A stretch of DNA of 64,000 nt from Nitrospirillum amazonense (GCF_007828045.1 NZ_VITN01000023.1:38767-102766), one strand, 5' to 3'; positions 1 through 8,521 are shown, counted from the stretch's first letter. Program-made: numbers and translations. The notes: generated from the letters alone by a model not told the origin.

Positions 1-54
1 CATATCGCGGAGATGGTGGCAATCCTGGCGGAAGTCATCAAGACCCTGGCCTGA
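1..54 (+). CDS. 3' end of a gene entering from the left edge
   Basis: Frame 1 reads HIAEMVAILAEVIKTLA and then TGA at 52-54. Only 17 residues are visible, so the product cannot be named. The hydrophobic/charged pattern suits a C-terminal helix. It converges on the minus-strand iron operon, with about 110 bp between the two stop codons. No gene was seen in those 110 bp. Confidence 0.4.
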   Translation, partial: HIAEMVAILAEVIKTLA

Positions 55-163
55 CCCGCAGGGGCGCACTTCAAACCGGATAGAAGGCCGTGCCAACTGG
101 TGTGGGAGGGGTGCGCCCCACATAGGATCGCCCCTATCCCGATTTAAAGCTGAGGCAGGAGAG

Positions 164-352
164 TCAGCGGGCCCGCCCTGTGAACCATAGGACACGCCCT
201 TTCCAGACAATGACGCCCAAGGGGGCCGCCAGGCTTATCCAGGATAGAATCCACCATATCCCCTCCTGGCCCAACAGCGCGGACAACAGGCCGATAATGG
301 TCGAAATCGCAAGTACCGCGGGCCAGAGCCAAATCCTTTGAGACCTTTCCAT
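164..352 (-). CDS. Small two-helix membrane protein of the PepSY/siderophore operon
   Basis: A 62-residue ORF starts at the ATG at 352-350 and ends at the TGA at 166-164. It begins MERSQRIWLWPAVL and contains two hydrophobic stretches (about residues 9-27 and 33-50) followed by a basic tail, so it should be a small inner-membrane protein. The start lies 5 bp after the stop of the PepSY gene, which argues for translational coupling in one transcript with that gene and the TonB receptor. Short proteins of this kind are often found beside PepSY-type iron reductase/uptake proteins in proteobacteria; the exact function is not known. A longer open frame that continues upstream through the PepSY gene is out of frame with it and is not the true N-terminus. 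Confidence 0.7.
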   Translation of the reverse strand: MERSQRIWLWPAVLAISTIIGLLSALLGQEGIWWILSWISLAAPLGVIVWKGRVLWFTGRAR

Positions 353-357
353 GCCTG

Positions 358-1500
358 TCACTCCACGGGGCCGACCCGGGCGCCAGCCGTCCGGGCGCCA
401 CTTCGCCGTGCCGACGTTCGCTTGGCCGACCACAGATAAAGGCCGCTGCCCAGCACGGCGATGGTGGCCAAATCCATCAGGGCCCAGATGATCTTCAAGG
501 GCATTCCACCGTAATCCCCGAAATGCAGGGGGCGGGAGATTTCCAGCGCCCGCAGGTACCAGGGCAAGGGCCGGACCTCCGCCACCTCGCCGCTGACCGC
601 ATCCACCAGCACCGGGGTTTCCAACCGGGCGGTCAGCGGCTCGCCACCCCGCATCCACACGATGTAATGGTGCGGGCTGCCGAAGCGGGAATAGGGATAG
701 GCCACGCTTTCCGGGCGAGCCGCCGGCAACGCCTTCCGCGCGGCGGCCACGGCGGTGCCGACACTGACCACTCGGTCCGGTATGGGCTTTCCGGCCCAAG
801 GACGGATCATGGCGCTCAGCTGGTCCACCTGCCATAGGCGGAACAGAGGCTGGGCCAGGGTGTTGGCCACGCCCGTGGCACCGACCACCACCGTCCACAC
901 CAGGATGACAATGCCCACCAGGTTGTGGATATCCAGCCATCGCGTTCGGCGGGCACCCTCCCGCCGGATGGTGCCGAAGGCCATGCGCCGCATGAAGGGG
1001 GCGTACAGCACCACACCGGACACGACGGCCGCCAGGAAAAGCAGGCCCATGGCGCACAGAAGCAACGACCCGGGCAGGCCGGCGAAAAGCTCGGCATGCA
1101 GGGTACGGATGATGACAGTGGGTCGGCGACGGATCGGCGGCTCAGCCAGTACGGCGCCGTTGCGCAGATCCATAACGGTCAGGCGAAAGCCATCTGGGGT
1201 GGCTTGGGGGCGCGGTGCCGTCCACAGATAGAGCAGATGCTCCGTCCCCGCCGGCCAGGTCAGCGACATGGGCACCATCCCGGCATGCTTTTCCAATCCC
1301 TGGGCCAAGGCCGCGTCCAGGTCCAGGTCATGATCAGCTGCCGTCACCGCCGCACGAGGCAGCGGCGACAACAGGTCTTCCAATTCATCCTCGAAGATCA
1401 GCGGTAGGCCGCTGAGACACAGCACCAGCAGGAAGAGGGTACACACCAGGCTGGACCATTTGTGGACCCAACGCCAGTACCGCAGGGTTGCCGCCGTCAT
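358..1500 (-). CDS. PepSY-associated TM helix protein (iron uptake accessory)
   Basis: This 380-residue membrane protein starts MTAATLRYWRWVHKW, typical of the PepSY_TM family, with the first transmembrane helix at about residues 15-38. Further helices lie near residues 155-180 and 205-230 and at the C-terminus, and two soluble PepSY-like stretches lie between them. Family members are thought to be inner-membrane partners of siderophore receptors, possibly taking part in ferric-siderophore reduction or release; that role is inferred from family and context. The ATG at 1500 was chosen over a start 29 codons upstream because it gives the family N-terminus and falls 7 bp after the receptor stop. 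It is the second gene of an apparent three-gene operon. Confidence 0.85.
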   Translation of the reverse strand: MTAATLRYWRWVHKWSSLVCTLFLLVLCLSGLPLIFEDELEDLLSPLPRAAVTAADHDLDLDAALAQGLEKHAGMVPMSLTWPAGTEHLLYLWTAPRPQATPDGFRLTVMDLRNGAVLAEPPIRRRPTVIIRTLHAELFAGLPGSLLLCAMGLLFLAAVVSGVVLYAPFMRRMAFGTIRREGARRTRWLDIHNLVGIVILVWTVVVGATGVANTLAQPLFRLWQVDQLSAMIRPWAGKPIPDRVVSVGTAVAAARKALPAARPESVAYPYSRFGSPHHYIVWMRGGEPLTARLETPVLVDAVSGEVAEVRPLPWYLRALEISRPLHFGDYGGMPLKIIWALMDLATIAVLGSGLYLWSAKRTSARRSGARTAGARVGPVE

Positions 1501-1507
1501 AGCCGTC

Positions 1508-3637
1508 TCACCAGGCGTATCGCAGGTTGGAAATAAAGGTGCCCCGGATACCGTAGTAGCAGCCCAGGTTGCCGCAGCTGGCGACATAGGTGCGGTCGAA
1601 CAGGTTGCTGGCGTTCAACTGCACGGACCAGCCGGCCAAGCCGGACGACAGATGGGCAAAGTCATATCCCAGCACGGCATCCACCAGCGTGACGCCATCG
1701 ACCTGATAGGCGTTGGCGTAGTTGCCGAAGGACGGCCCGACATAACGAACGCCGCCGCCCATGGTCAGCCCGGCCAGCGCACCGTCCGCCGGCGCATAGT
1801 CCGCCCATAAGGTGGCCGTATGCTTGGCGATGCCGGGTGGGGTTTTGCCCCGTAGGGCGCCCGTGTACTGGGTGATCTCGTCATCGATATAGGCGTAGGA
1901 AGCTTGCAGGTTCAGCCCGGCGATGGGCGTCAGGTGGCCGTCCAGCTCCACACCCTTGGCCTGGATCTCGCCGGCCTGGCTGCTGAAGCCGGTATGCACC
2001 GGATCGGCCGTGGTCACGTTGGTCTGGGTCAGCTGATAGACGGCCGCGGTGACGAAGCCGGGGAAGTTGAGCGGCTGGTACTTCACGCCCGCCTCGAACT
2101 GCTCTCCTTCCGTGGGTTGGAATTGCCTGCCGTCGAAGGTGACACCGGTCGAGGGCTGGAAGGAAGTGGCATAGTTGACGTAGGGGGCGACGCCATTGTC
2201 GAACAGGTAGACCAAGCCTGCCCGTCCGGTGAAGGTGCGATCGGACAGGGTGCTGGTGCTGTTGTTGGCCAGGCGGTTCCGCGCGTCGCTGTCAAACCAG
2301 TCCTCGCGTCCGCCCAGGACGATGTTGAGGCCGCCCAGCGCGATCTGGTCCTGGGCGTAAACGCCCGTCTGGTTTTGGCTCTGCAGGCCGTTCTGGATGA
2401 CGGTGGGTGCCGGCACCGGCTTGCCATAGACAGGGTTCAGCCAGTCCAGCGTGGGCGCGGCGCCATAGCTGTACGCCGCGACATGGTCCCAGCGGGAATT
2501 CTGATAGTCGACGCCGACCAGCAGCGTGTGCTTCAAGGCACCGGTGGTCAGATTGCCTTGCACCTGGGTGTCGACGGCGAAGGTGTCCAGCGCCTCGTTG
2601 GTTACGTAAGGCGACCGGACCAGGGTGCGGTCGTCGGCGTTCAACGCTTCGAACGTCACAGCCCGGTAATCGGTATCGATGTGCATATAACGCAGGTTCT
2701 GACGCACGGTCCAGGTGTCCCCCAGATGGCGGGTGAGCGCGTAACCAGCGGACTTCTGCGTGCGGTCCATATGGTCAAAGTCCGGCTCCCCGCCATAAAA
2801 GGAAGTGGGGATACTGCCGTAGCGGTTGGGTTGCGCGGTGCCCCGGCTGGGAATCTGGTTATAGAAGCCGGCGGCGGGCTCTTCCTGATAATTGGTCAGC
2901 AAGGTCAGGGTGGTGTCGGTGTCCGGCTGCCAGGTGAGCGCCGGCGCGATAAACCACTTCCGATACTTGGTGTGGTCCACCTGGGTTTCGGTGTCGCGCA
3001 CCAGGCCGGTCAGGCGATAGGAAAGGGCACCGTCGTCCGTTAGCGCCCCTGTCACATCGCCCGCCCCTTGCACGCGGCCATAGCTGCCGGTCTGGAAGAG
3101 GACCTCGCCTCCGGTGGTCACGGACGGCCGGCGGCTGGTCAGCGCCACCAAGCCGCCCGGCGAAGCCTGTCCATACAGGACGGAGGCGGGGCCCTTCAGG
3201 GCATCGATGCGGTCCAGGGCATAGGGATCGAACTGCGGCGTGGCCCAGGTACCCGCCTGCAGCCTCAACCCATCCAGATACTCATTGGCGGCGAAACCGC
3301 GGATCAGGAACTGGTTGGTCTCGATGCGGTTGTCGGACCCGCCCAACTCACTCAGGACGCCGGGGATATAGCGCAATGCCTGCGTCACGGTTTGGACGTT
3401 TTGGATATCGATCTGCTGGCGTTCGATGACGGAAATGGCCTGCGGCGTGACCAGCAGCGGCGTATCGGTCTTGGCCGCCGTCATATCCACGATGCGCTGC
3501 CCGGTGATGACGATGGTGTTGTCGTCGCCGGCCCTCTCCGCCTCAGCGGCCCAGGCCCCGGTTCCAACCCCCACCCCACAGGTCAATGCGACCAGGCGGA
3601 TACCGCCCAGCAGTGCCCGGTTTCCCATCTGCCCCAT
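1508..3637 (-). CDS. TonB-dependent siderophore receptor
   Basis: A 709-residue outer-membrane receptor. The N-terminus has a signal-peptide-like hydrophobic run (about residues 8-30, ending AWAAEA). It is followed by a plug domain containing QAISVIERQQI and FLIRGFAANEYLDG, the RIDALKGPASVLYGQASPGG segment, and then a long beta-barrel region. It ends in LRYAW, the terminal aromatic residue expected for an outer-membrane barrel. It should import a ferric siderophore with TonB/ExbBD energy. It is the first gene of the operon with the PepSY and small membrane genes. A Fur-like box lies about 40 bp upstream, so iron repression is likely. An alternative ATG three codons downstream (3628) is possible. 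Substrate specificity cannot be read from the sequence. Confidence 0.93.
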   Translation of the reverse strand: MGQMGNRALLGGIRLVALTCGVGVGTGAWAAEAERAGDDNTIVITGQRIVDMTAAKTDTPLLVTPQAISVIERQQIDIQNVQTVTQALRYIPGVLSELGGSDNRIETNQFLIRGFAANEYLDGLRLQAGTWATPQFDPYALDRIDALKGPASVLYGQASPGGLVALTSRRPSVTTGGEVLFQTGSYGRVQGAGDVTGALTDDGALSYRLTGLVRDTETQVDHTKYRKWFIAPALTWQPDTDTTLTLLTNYQEEPAAGFYNQIPSRGTAQPNRYGSIPTSFYGGEPDFDHMDRTQKSAGYALTRHLGDTWTVRQNLRYMHIDTDYRAVTFEALNADDRTLVRSPYVTNEALDTFAVDTQVQGNLTTGALKHTLLVGVDYQNSRWDHVAAYSYGAAPTLDWLNPVYGKPVPAPTVIQNGLQSQNQTGVYAQDQIALGGLNIVLGGREDWFDSDARNRLANNSTSTLSDRTFTGRAGLVYLFDNGVAPYVNYATSFQPSTGVTFDGRQFQPTEGEQFEAGVKYQPLNFPGFVTAAVYQLTQTNVTTADPVHTGFSSQAGEIQAKGVELDGHLTPIAGLNLQASYAYIDDEITQYTGALRGKTPPGIAKHTATLWADYAPADGALAGLTMGGGVRYVGPSFGNYANAYQVDGVTLVDAVLGYDFAHLSSGLAGWSVQLNASNLFDRTYVASCGNLGCYYGIRGTFISNLRYAW

Positions 3638-3673
3638 TGTTTTCGCCTATTCTGAACCAGAGAATTTAATATC

Positions 3674-3692
3674 GATAACGAGAGTTATTCTC
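3674..3692 (-). promoter_or_regulatory. Fur-like box upstream of the siderophore receptor
   Basis: On the minus strand this reads GAGAATAACTCTCGTTATC. It matches the classical 19-bp Fur consensus (GATAATGATAATCATTATC) at 13 of 19 positions by eye. It lies 37 bp upstream of the receptor start codon and only about 50 bp from the end of the neighbouring IS66 element. Iron-dependent repression of the operon is the natural reading. Confidence 0.7.
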
Positions 3693-3742
3693 ATAACAGC
3701 GGCGGATCGCCCAGACAAGGCCAAGCCACGCCACGGTTACGC

Positions 3743-3765
3743 GTAAGCGTCGTCTGACGGCTACG
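3743..3765 (+). repeat. IS66 left terminal inverted repeat
   Basis: Begins GTAAGCGTCGTCTGACGG and matches the opposite end (6358 back to 6336), which begins GTAAGCGTCATCTGTGGG. The first nine bases are identical, followed by scattered mismatches. Confidence 0.8.
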
Positions 3766-3790
3766 GCCTGCTCTGGTTGCTCCGCGCGGC

Positions 3791-5407
3791 TCAGGGCCTC
3801 TGGACGATGTTCCAGGGTAGCAGGTCGGTGGTGCGGTTGATTGGATGGTCGGCGATGCGGTCAAGCACGTCGCGCAGATAGGCCTGGGGATCGAGGCCGT
3901 TGAGCTTGGCGGTCTGGGTGACGGTGTAGATCGCGGCGGCCCGTTCCCCACCGGCGTCGGAACCGGCGAACATCCAGTTGCGTCTTCCGATGGCCAGGGG
4001 CCTGATCGCCCGCTCGGCGGCGTTGTTGGAGAGCTCCAGCCGGCCGTCGTCCACATAGCGCGTCAGCGCCATCCACCGCGAGCGGGCGTAGCGGATGGCC
4101 TTGGCCAGGTCGCCTTTGCCGGGGATGCGCAGCAGCGTGGCACCGAGGAAGGCGGCCAGTTCGTCCAGGGCTGGCCGAGCCTTGGCTTGGCGAAGCAGGC
4201 TGCGTTCCTCGGCCGACAGGCCGGCCAGGGAACGTTCGATGTCGAACAGCACCCCGATGCGCTTGAGCACCTCCGCGGCCAAGGGAGAGCCGGTTTCGAC
4301 GTGTTCGTCGAAGAACTTGCGGCGCACATGCGCCATGCAGGCCACTTCGGCGATCCTGCCGCCGTCGTACAGGGCATCGAACCCGCCATAGCCATCGGCA
4401 TGCAGGTGCCCACGGAAGCCGGCCAGTTCCCGTTGCGGATGCTCGCCCTTGCGGTCGGGCGTGTAGCGGTACAGCACCGCCGGCGGGCCTTGTCCGGCAT
4501 GGGGGCGTTCGTCACGCAGGTAGACCCACAACCGTCCCGTCTTGGTCTTGCCTCGCCCGGGCTCAAGCACGGGAACCGGCGTGTCGTCGGCGTGCAGCAC
4601 CGATCCGGCCAGCACGTGCCGACCGATCGCATCGGCCAAGGGGGCCATCAGGGCTGCCGCCTTGCCCACCCAATCGGCCAGCAGCGAGCGCTCCAGTTCC
4701 ACCCCCTCGCGGGCGTAGATGGCGGACTGCCGGTACAGCGGCAGGTGATCGCAGTATTTGGCGATCAGCACATGCGCCAGCAGCCCGGCGGAGGGCAGGC
4801 CGCGCTCGATGGGCAGCGACGGCATCGGCGCCTGCATCATGCCCTCGCAGCACCGGCACGACAGCGCCGGGCGGACGTGGCGGATCACGGTGAAGCGCGC
4901 CGGGATGTAGTCGAGCACCTCGGTGACGTCCTCGCCCACCTTGCGCAAGGCGCCGCCGCACGAGGGACAGGCGTCGTGCGGCGCATGCACGATCTCGGTA
5001 CGCGGCAAGTGTTCCGGCAGCTTGCGCCGGCCAGCCCTGGCGCGAACCTCGGGCGCCCCCTCCAGCGGTGCCGTCGGCAACAGCTCGGCATCGGCCATCG
5101 TCGCTTCAGCGGCGGTTGTGGCCTCCAGGTCCTCCAGCGACAGCTCAAGCTGCTCGATCTCGCGGGCGATCTTCTCGGAAGACGAACCGAACTGCATCCG
5201 CCGCAGACGGGCGAGTTGGATCTTGAGCTTCTCCATCTCCAGCGCCTTGGCCACCAGGCCCGCCTTGGCGGCCGCCAGTTCGGTCTCGCTGGCCTCACGG
5301 CGCCGGCGCTCGGCCTCCAACTCCGCGGCCTGCGCGGCGATGATCGCGCGCAGCGCCGCGACCTCGTCGGGCAATGGGGCGGGCAATGGATCGGCGATGG
5401 ACGACAT
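3791..5407 (-). CDS. tnpC: IS66 family transposase (TnpC)
   Basis: A 538-residue transposase of usual length for IS66 TnpC. The N-terminus (about residues 10-90) is a charged coiled-coil-like leucine-zipper region. A zinc-binding segment (CPSCGG ... CRCCEG) follows near residues 145-190, and then the DDE catalytic domain with HADDTPVPVL, the WVYLRDERP block and the LSNNAAERAIRPLAIGRRNW signature near the C-terminus. The reading frame is intact, so the catalytic protein could still be made although the element lacks a normal tnpB. Last gene of the IS, stopping 48 bp inside the left inverted repeat. Confidence 0.95.
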   Translation of the reverse strand: MSSIADPLPAPLPDEVAALRAIIAAQAAELEAERRRREASETELAAAKAGLVAKALEMEKLKIQLARLRRMQFGSSSEKIAREIEQLELSLEDLEATTAAEATMADAELLPTAPLEGAPEVRARAGRRKLPEHLPRTEIVHAPHDACPSCGGALRKVGEDVTEVLDYIPARFTVIRHVRPALSCRCCEGMMQAPMPSLPIERGLPSAGLLAHVLIAKYCDHLPLYRQSAIYAREGVELERSLLADWVGKAAALMAPLADAIGRHVLAGSVLHADDTPVPVLEPGRGKTKTGRLWVYLRDERPHAGQGPPAVLYRYTPDRKGEHPQRELAGFRGHLHADGYGGFDALYDGGRIAEVACMAHVRRKFFDEHVETGSPLAAEVLKRIGVLFDIERSLAGLSAEERSLLRQAKARPALDELAAFLGATLLRIPGKGDLAKAIRYARSRWMALTRYVDDGRLELSNNAAERAIRPLAIGRRNWMFAGSDAGGERAAAIYTVTQTAKLNGLDPQAYLRDVLDRIADHPINRTTDLLPWNIVQRP

Positions 5408-5494
5408 AGGGCCGATTCTACCGGACCGGCGGCATCAGAGGGAGGATCAATCACCGTCACGGCGCCGATCCTCAGCGAGCGTGGCAGTCCGGAC

Positions 5495-5829
5495 TCACCC
5501 CGCCGTCTCCGGACGCCAGGTTCGCTGCGGAGCCCGCCAGTCCATGCCTTCAAGAAGCATCCCCAGTTGAGCCGGAGTGAGAACCGCCACCCCGTCGCGG
5601 CTGATCGGCCACACGAAGCGGCCTTTCTCCAGGCGCTTGGCGAACAGGCAATAACCCTGGCCATCCCAGTACAGGACCTTCACCAGGTGCCCTTGCCGGC
5701 CACGGAAGACGAAGAGGTGGCCGGCGAACGGGTCCTGCTTCAGAACCTCCTGGACCAGCATGGCCAGCCCGTCCATGCCCTTGCGCCCATCGCCAAGTAA
5801 ATCCGCACGCCGGCGGGAACCGTGATCAC
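5495..5829 (-). pseudogene. tnpB: IS66 accessory protein TnpB, frameshifted
   Basis: Starts at a GTG at 5829 that overlaps the tnpA stop and reads VITVPAGVRIYLAMGA. It then loses frame; from about 5785 the correct frame is RKGMDGLAMLVQEVLKQ, through FAGHLFVFRGRQGHL to the stop at 5495. Intact IS66 TnpB has an ATDMRKG-type segment at the break. The spacing here is consistent with a 13-bp deletion (335 nt present against 348 nt for the usual 115-residue protein). The deletion size is inferred from the family pattern, not measured against a reference. TnpB is needed for IS66 transposition together with TnpA and TnpC, so the copy is probably inactive unless complemented. Confidence 0.85.
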
Positions 5830-6263
5830 CGGCCGTCCAGCACATCGGCCAGCCGACGGAGCGTGGCGGGGGCGATGTCCTCACCGACACGCAGCACACG
5901 GCCGTTGCTGAGCACCACCTCAACCAGCGCGGCCTGACGCTCAACGGGAGGCCCCGGTGGCAGGGAGGGCATTGCGGTGGGTGGCACCACGCCGGCAGAG
6001 GGAGCCGTTTCAACCAGATGCACCGGCACAAATGACGACGCCTCAAGGGAGAGTTCGCCGCTCCTCATCTGCCGGCGCCAACGGTAGATCAAGCTGCTGC
6101 ACACCCCATGGCGCCGTGCCACCGCCGCTACGGCACCACGACCACCACGAGCCTCGCCAACCAGGCGGATCTTCTCTTCCGCCGAATAGGCGCGCCGCCC
6201 ACCGGCGCCGGTGATGACCTCGATACGTTGGACTGCCACGGTGCAAACCACACTGCTTGCCAT
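5826..6263 (-). CDS. tnpA: IS66 family TnpA (helix-turn-helix, IS3/IS911-like Orf1)
   Basis: About 145 residues from the ATG at 6263 (an ATG seven codons upstream at 6284 is also open). Contains RAYSAEEKIRLVGEA and VAAVARRHGVCSSLIYRWRRQ, the HTH typical of IS66 TnpA and related transposase Orf1 proteins, and ends VLRVGEDIAPATLRRLADVLDGR, as IS66 TnpA proteins often do. Its TGA overlaps the GTG start of tnpB, the usual coupling in this family. Function in transposition is accessory DNA binding. Confidence 0.9.
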   Translation of the reverse strand: MASSVVCTVAVQRIEVITGAGGRRAYSAEEKIRLVGEARGGRGAVAAVARRHGVCSSLIYRWRRQMRSGELSLEASSFVPVHLVETAPSAGVVPPTAMPSLPPGPPVERQAALVEVVLSNGRVLRVGEDIAPATLRRLADVLDGR

Positions 6264-6354
6264 GATGCCAAGCCGGCCACACACCCATGCGCCGCCGGCA
6301 CATAGCTTTCAGCACAACAGCCGACCAACCAACAAGGCAGCCCACAGATGACGC

Positions 6355-6453
6355 TTACGTGCCCTCGGCGATTTTGCGGTAGATGGTGGAGCGGCTGAGA
6401 CTGGTGCGGGCGAGAACGGTTCTCAGACGGACGATACGGTCTGGTACGAGCAT
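6355..6453 (-). pseudogene. AlpA-family phage regulator, truncated by IS66
   Basis: From the ATG at 6453, preceded by a good ribosome site (AGCAGGAGG), the frame reads MLVPDRIVRLRTVLARTSL, then SRSTIYRKIAEGT, and stops at a TAA made by the first bases of the IS66 end. RLRTVLARTGLSRSTIYRKIAEG is the characteristic start of AlpA/prophage CP4-57-type excision regulators (MerR-like winged helix, usually about 65-75 residues). The DNA-recognition helix is present but the wing and C-terminus are gone, and no matching C-terminal half exists on the far side of the IS. AlpA-like genes usually belong to integrative elements, so this fragment marks former mobile DNA. It is too short to have been listed by simple ORF calling. 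Confidence 0.75.
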
Positions 6454-6774
6454 GGTCGCGCTGCCTCCTGCTGGATGCTTTTGACATTGCAGAGACAAGA
6501 CAGAGCGAGGATTTGTCGTTGTGCAATAGATATTTAGCAGTCGTAGTAGTGTGGAGTAGTAGAGGCAAAAAATAAGTGGTCTACAGTCCGAAACCCGACC
6601 TCTGTTGAGGTCGCTGTCGTGGGCGCGATTGCTGGAGCTGGACTGCGGCTCGAGCCGATCGCGATACCGAAGCCTTGCTTGCGGCTTCCGGGTACGGGTT
6701 CAAGCTGTGGATCGCGTTCGAGACTCTTCGTCTTACCGAGTATCGCCGACCGCGGACCTGTACCCCATGCAGCA
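6454..6774. other. Gene-poor stretch with a short perfect hairpin
   Basis: About 320 bp between the truncated alpA and the TetR gene. A perfect 7-bp hairpin lies at 6596-6613 (CGACCTC, TGTT loop, GAGGTCG). Part of the stretch (6480-6590) is noticeably AT-richer than the rest of the window. Short ORFs on both strands here have no recognisable motif and I do not call them genes. Confidence 0.5.
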
Positions 6775-7389
6775 TTAACCGCGTCGTGTAAGCAGGACCA
6801 ACTCGGCCGCTTCTTCGGCGTCTTTCAGGAGCGTCTTGCGTGGCGCGCCTAACTGCGCGTGCATCGTCAGACCGCGGGCAAGGTCGATAACCTGGCGCGC
6901 CCGCGTGGTGACAGGAAAGTCAGATGGGATTTCTCCCGCGCTGATCCCGTCACGGAAGCGGCGTTCCACGAGCGCTACGCCGCCTGCGGCGGCGTCCTTC
7001 AGAAACTGCCTGACCTCAGGGTCGTCCACGAGCGGCGCGACGCACACCATTAGGCATCCTCGGACCGACCCTTCCTCGGTCGCGACTTCCACGGCGTGTC
7101 TCAGGAAGCCGGCGATCGCTTCGCGAAGAGCCGGTGGCGAGAAGAGCGCCTTCGCTGCGCCGGCGCCCTTCCGCTCGGCGTAAGCCCGAAGGACACGCAG
7201 GAAGAGCGTCCGCTTGTCTCCGAACACGGAATACAAGCTCTGCCGTCCTACACCCATGCCGGCGATGAGATCGTCGATCGCTACACCGTCGTAGCTTTTC
7301 GACCAAAAGATCTGCGTCGCTTTGTCCAATGCCTCGCTCTCGTCGAAGGTTCGGGGGCGCCCACGACCCCTGCTCGAATTTCTTAGCAT
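6775..7389 (-). CDS. TetR/AcrR family transcriptional regulator
   Basis: A 204-residue repressor. The N-terminal HTH spans about residues 15-60 (FDESEALDKATQIFWSKSYDGVAIDDLIAGMGVGRQSLYSVFGDK), followed by an all-helical ligand-binding domain. I chose the ATG at 7389; a TTG three codons upstream is weaker. It is divergent from the first short-chain dehydrogenase gene, 116 bp away, and the spacer carries two copies of a GTCCAAAAAT motif that recurs before the second dehydrogenase. Control of the dehydrogenase cassette by this protein is therefore likely, with an unknown inducer. Confidence 0.9.
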   Translation of the reverse strand: MLRNSSRGRGRPRTFDESEALDKATQIFWSKSYDGVAIDDLIAGMGVGRQSLYSVFGDKRTLFLRVLRAYAERKGAGAAKALFSPPALREAIAGFLRHAVEVATEEGSVRGCLMVCVAPLVDDPEVRQFLKDAAAGGVALVERRFRDGISAGEIPSDFPVTTRARQVIDLARGLTMHAQLGAPRKTLLKDAEEAAELVLLTRRG

Positions 7390-7390
7390 T

Positions 7391-7451
7391 TGGTCCAAAA
7401 ATCCTTGACCACAAGTTCTATCCCTAATATATGAGGAACTAGTCCAAAAAT
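7391..7451. promoter_or_regulatory. Divergent promoter region with repeated GTCCAAAAAT motif
   Basis: GTCCAAAAAT occurs at 7393-7402 and 7442-7451. The first copy sits in TTTGG-T-CCAAA, a near-palindrome, and TGGTC/GACCA flank an 11-bp spacer (7391-7411). A TTGACC at 7405-7410 could be a -35 box for the rightward gene. These are the likely binding sites of the adjacent TetR protein; the assignment is inferred from position and repetition. Confidence 0.5.
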
Positions 7452-7505
7452 AGCAAGCTGGCTCATGACCTCACGTTCCGACCTTCTCTCACGACGGACC
7501 CAAAT

Positions 7506-8480
7506 ATGAGACATTCAATCGCTTTGGTCACCGGCACTACGTCCGGGCTCGGTTATGCCGCAGCTCGCTTGCTCGCCGATGGGGGATGGCAGGAGGTCAT
7601 CGTAACGGGGCGCAGCCTGGCCAAGACCAAGGAAACGGCCGCCCAGCTCGCCGACGAGACCAAGAAGCGGATCTTCACGCCGCTCGAGCTTGATCTGAAC
7701 AGGGCCGCCAGCGCCAAGTCTGCGGTCGCCGAGCTGGTCAAGCGCGGTCGGCCGATCGATTTCCTGCTGCTCAATGCCGGACTGGTCCCAACCAAGAAGC
7801 GCCTGATCACGGCGGAGGGCGTTGAAGCCTCCCAGGCCCCGCTTATCGGCCATCATGAACTGACCGTTGGGCTACTCAACGCCAACCTGCTGAGCCCCGA
7901 GGCGCGGATTGTCATCACCAGCGCGGAGCCGGCCCGTGGGGGTGTGCCCATGTTCAAATATACCGACCTGCCGGCGTTCGCAGCCAAATACTACGGGGGC
8001 GACCAAACCGCGGCTGCTGAAGCCCTCATCCGCAGCGGACCAAACGTGAGGTACTCGCCCAACACGGCGTATGCCGACGCGAAGCTTATGATCGCCTGGT
8101 GGGCCGCGGCGCTGGCGCGCCGACTACCGTCCGATATGGCCGTCTACGCTGTCTCGCCCGGTGCGTCGAACGCCACCAACGTCGCGCGAAACGCTGGCCC
8201 GTTGTTGAAGTATCTGATGATTCCGATCGTGAACCTCATTCCCGGCATGAATCAGACGCCGGAGGTTGCGGCCAGTCGCTACATCCAGGCGTCGGAGTTC
8301 GGGACCGACGCCTCAGGGCAATTCTTCGCCTCGGCCAAAGGGAAGTTCTCAGGCCCGATGGAACTACAGCGAGAGCCACACCTCCACGTTCGCGCCAGCC
8401 AGGAAGCCGCATGGCGCGCCGTCGTCAAGGTCTCCGGCGCCGACCTGTCTCACCCGGCATCCTTGAGCGCGGTGTCCTGA
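7506..8480 (+). CDS. Short-chain dehydrogenase/reductase (SDR), long variant
   Basis: A 324-residue SDR. The Rossmann motif TGTTSGLG is at residues 9-16, LLLNAG near residue 92, a serine in VITSAEPARG, and the catalytic YADAK (YxxxK). It is longer than the classical 250 residues, with an insertion between the Ser region and the Tyr motif and a C-terminal extension, a pattern seen in retinol-dehydrogenase/protochlorophyllide-reductase-like SDRs. It should be an NAD(P)-dependent oxidoreductase with unknown substrate. First gene of the rightward cassette, divergent from tetR. Confidence 0.85.
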   Translation: MRHSIALVTGTTSGLGYAAARLLADGGWQEVIVTGRSLAKTKETAAQLADETKKRIFTPLELDLNRAASAKSAVAELVKRGRPIDFLLLNAGLVPTKKRLITAEGVEASQAPLIGHHELTVGLLNANLLSPEARIVITSAEPARGGVPMFKYTDLPAFAAKYYGGDQTAAAEALIRSGPNVRYSPNTAYADAKLMIAWWAAALARRLPSDMAVYAVSPGASNATNVARNAGPLLKYLMIPIVNLIPGMNQTPEVAASRYIQASEFGTDASGQFFASAKGKFSGPMELQREPHLHVRASQEAAWRAVVKVSGADLSHPASLSAVS

Positions 8481-8521
8481 CACCTGACCGCTGTCGCGTC
8501 GCAGAAATATCATCAGAAATT

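Larger units (their letters stand above)
3743..6358 (-). mobile_element. IS66-family insertion sequence (degenerate)
   Basis: A 2.6-kb element with the three-gene IS66 layout (tnpA, tnpB, tnpC, all on the minus strand), bounded by imperfect inverted repeats that start GTAAGCGTC at both ends, as is typical of IS66. IS66 elements normally make 8-bp target duplications; here the flanks are GGTTACGC on the left and GTGCCCTC on the right, which do not match. Together with the tnpB frameshift this suggests an old, immobile copy, or one at which a deletion or recombination has replaced one flank. The right end cuts an AlpA-like gene; the left end abuts the iron operon promoter. Confidence 0.9.

Noticed and set aside
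6619..6852. 77-codon plus-strand ORF near the TetR gene
   Set aside because: No ribosome site or motif, and its 3' part runs antisense through the start of real TetR coding sequence.
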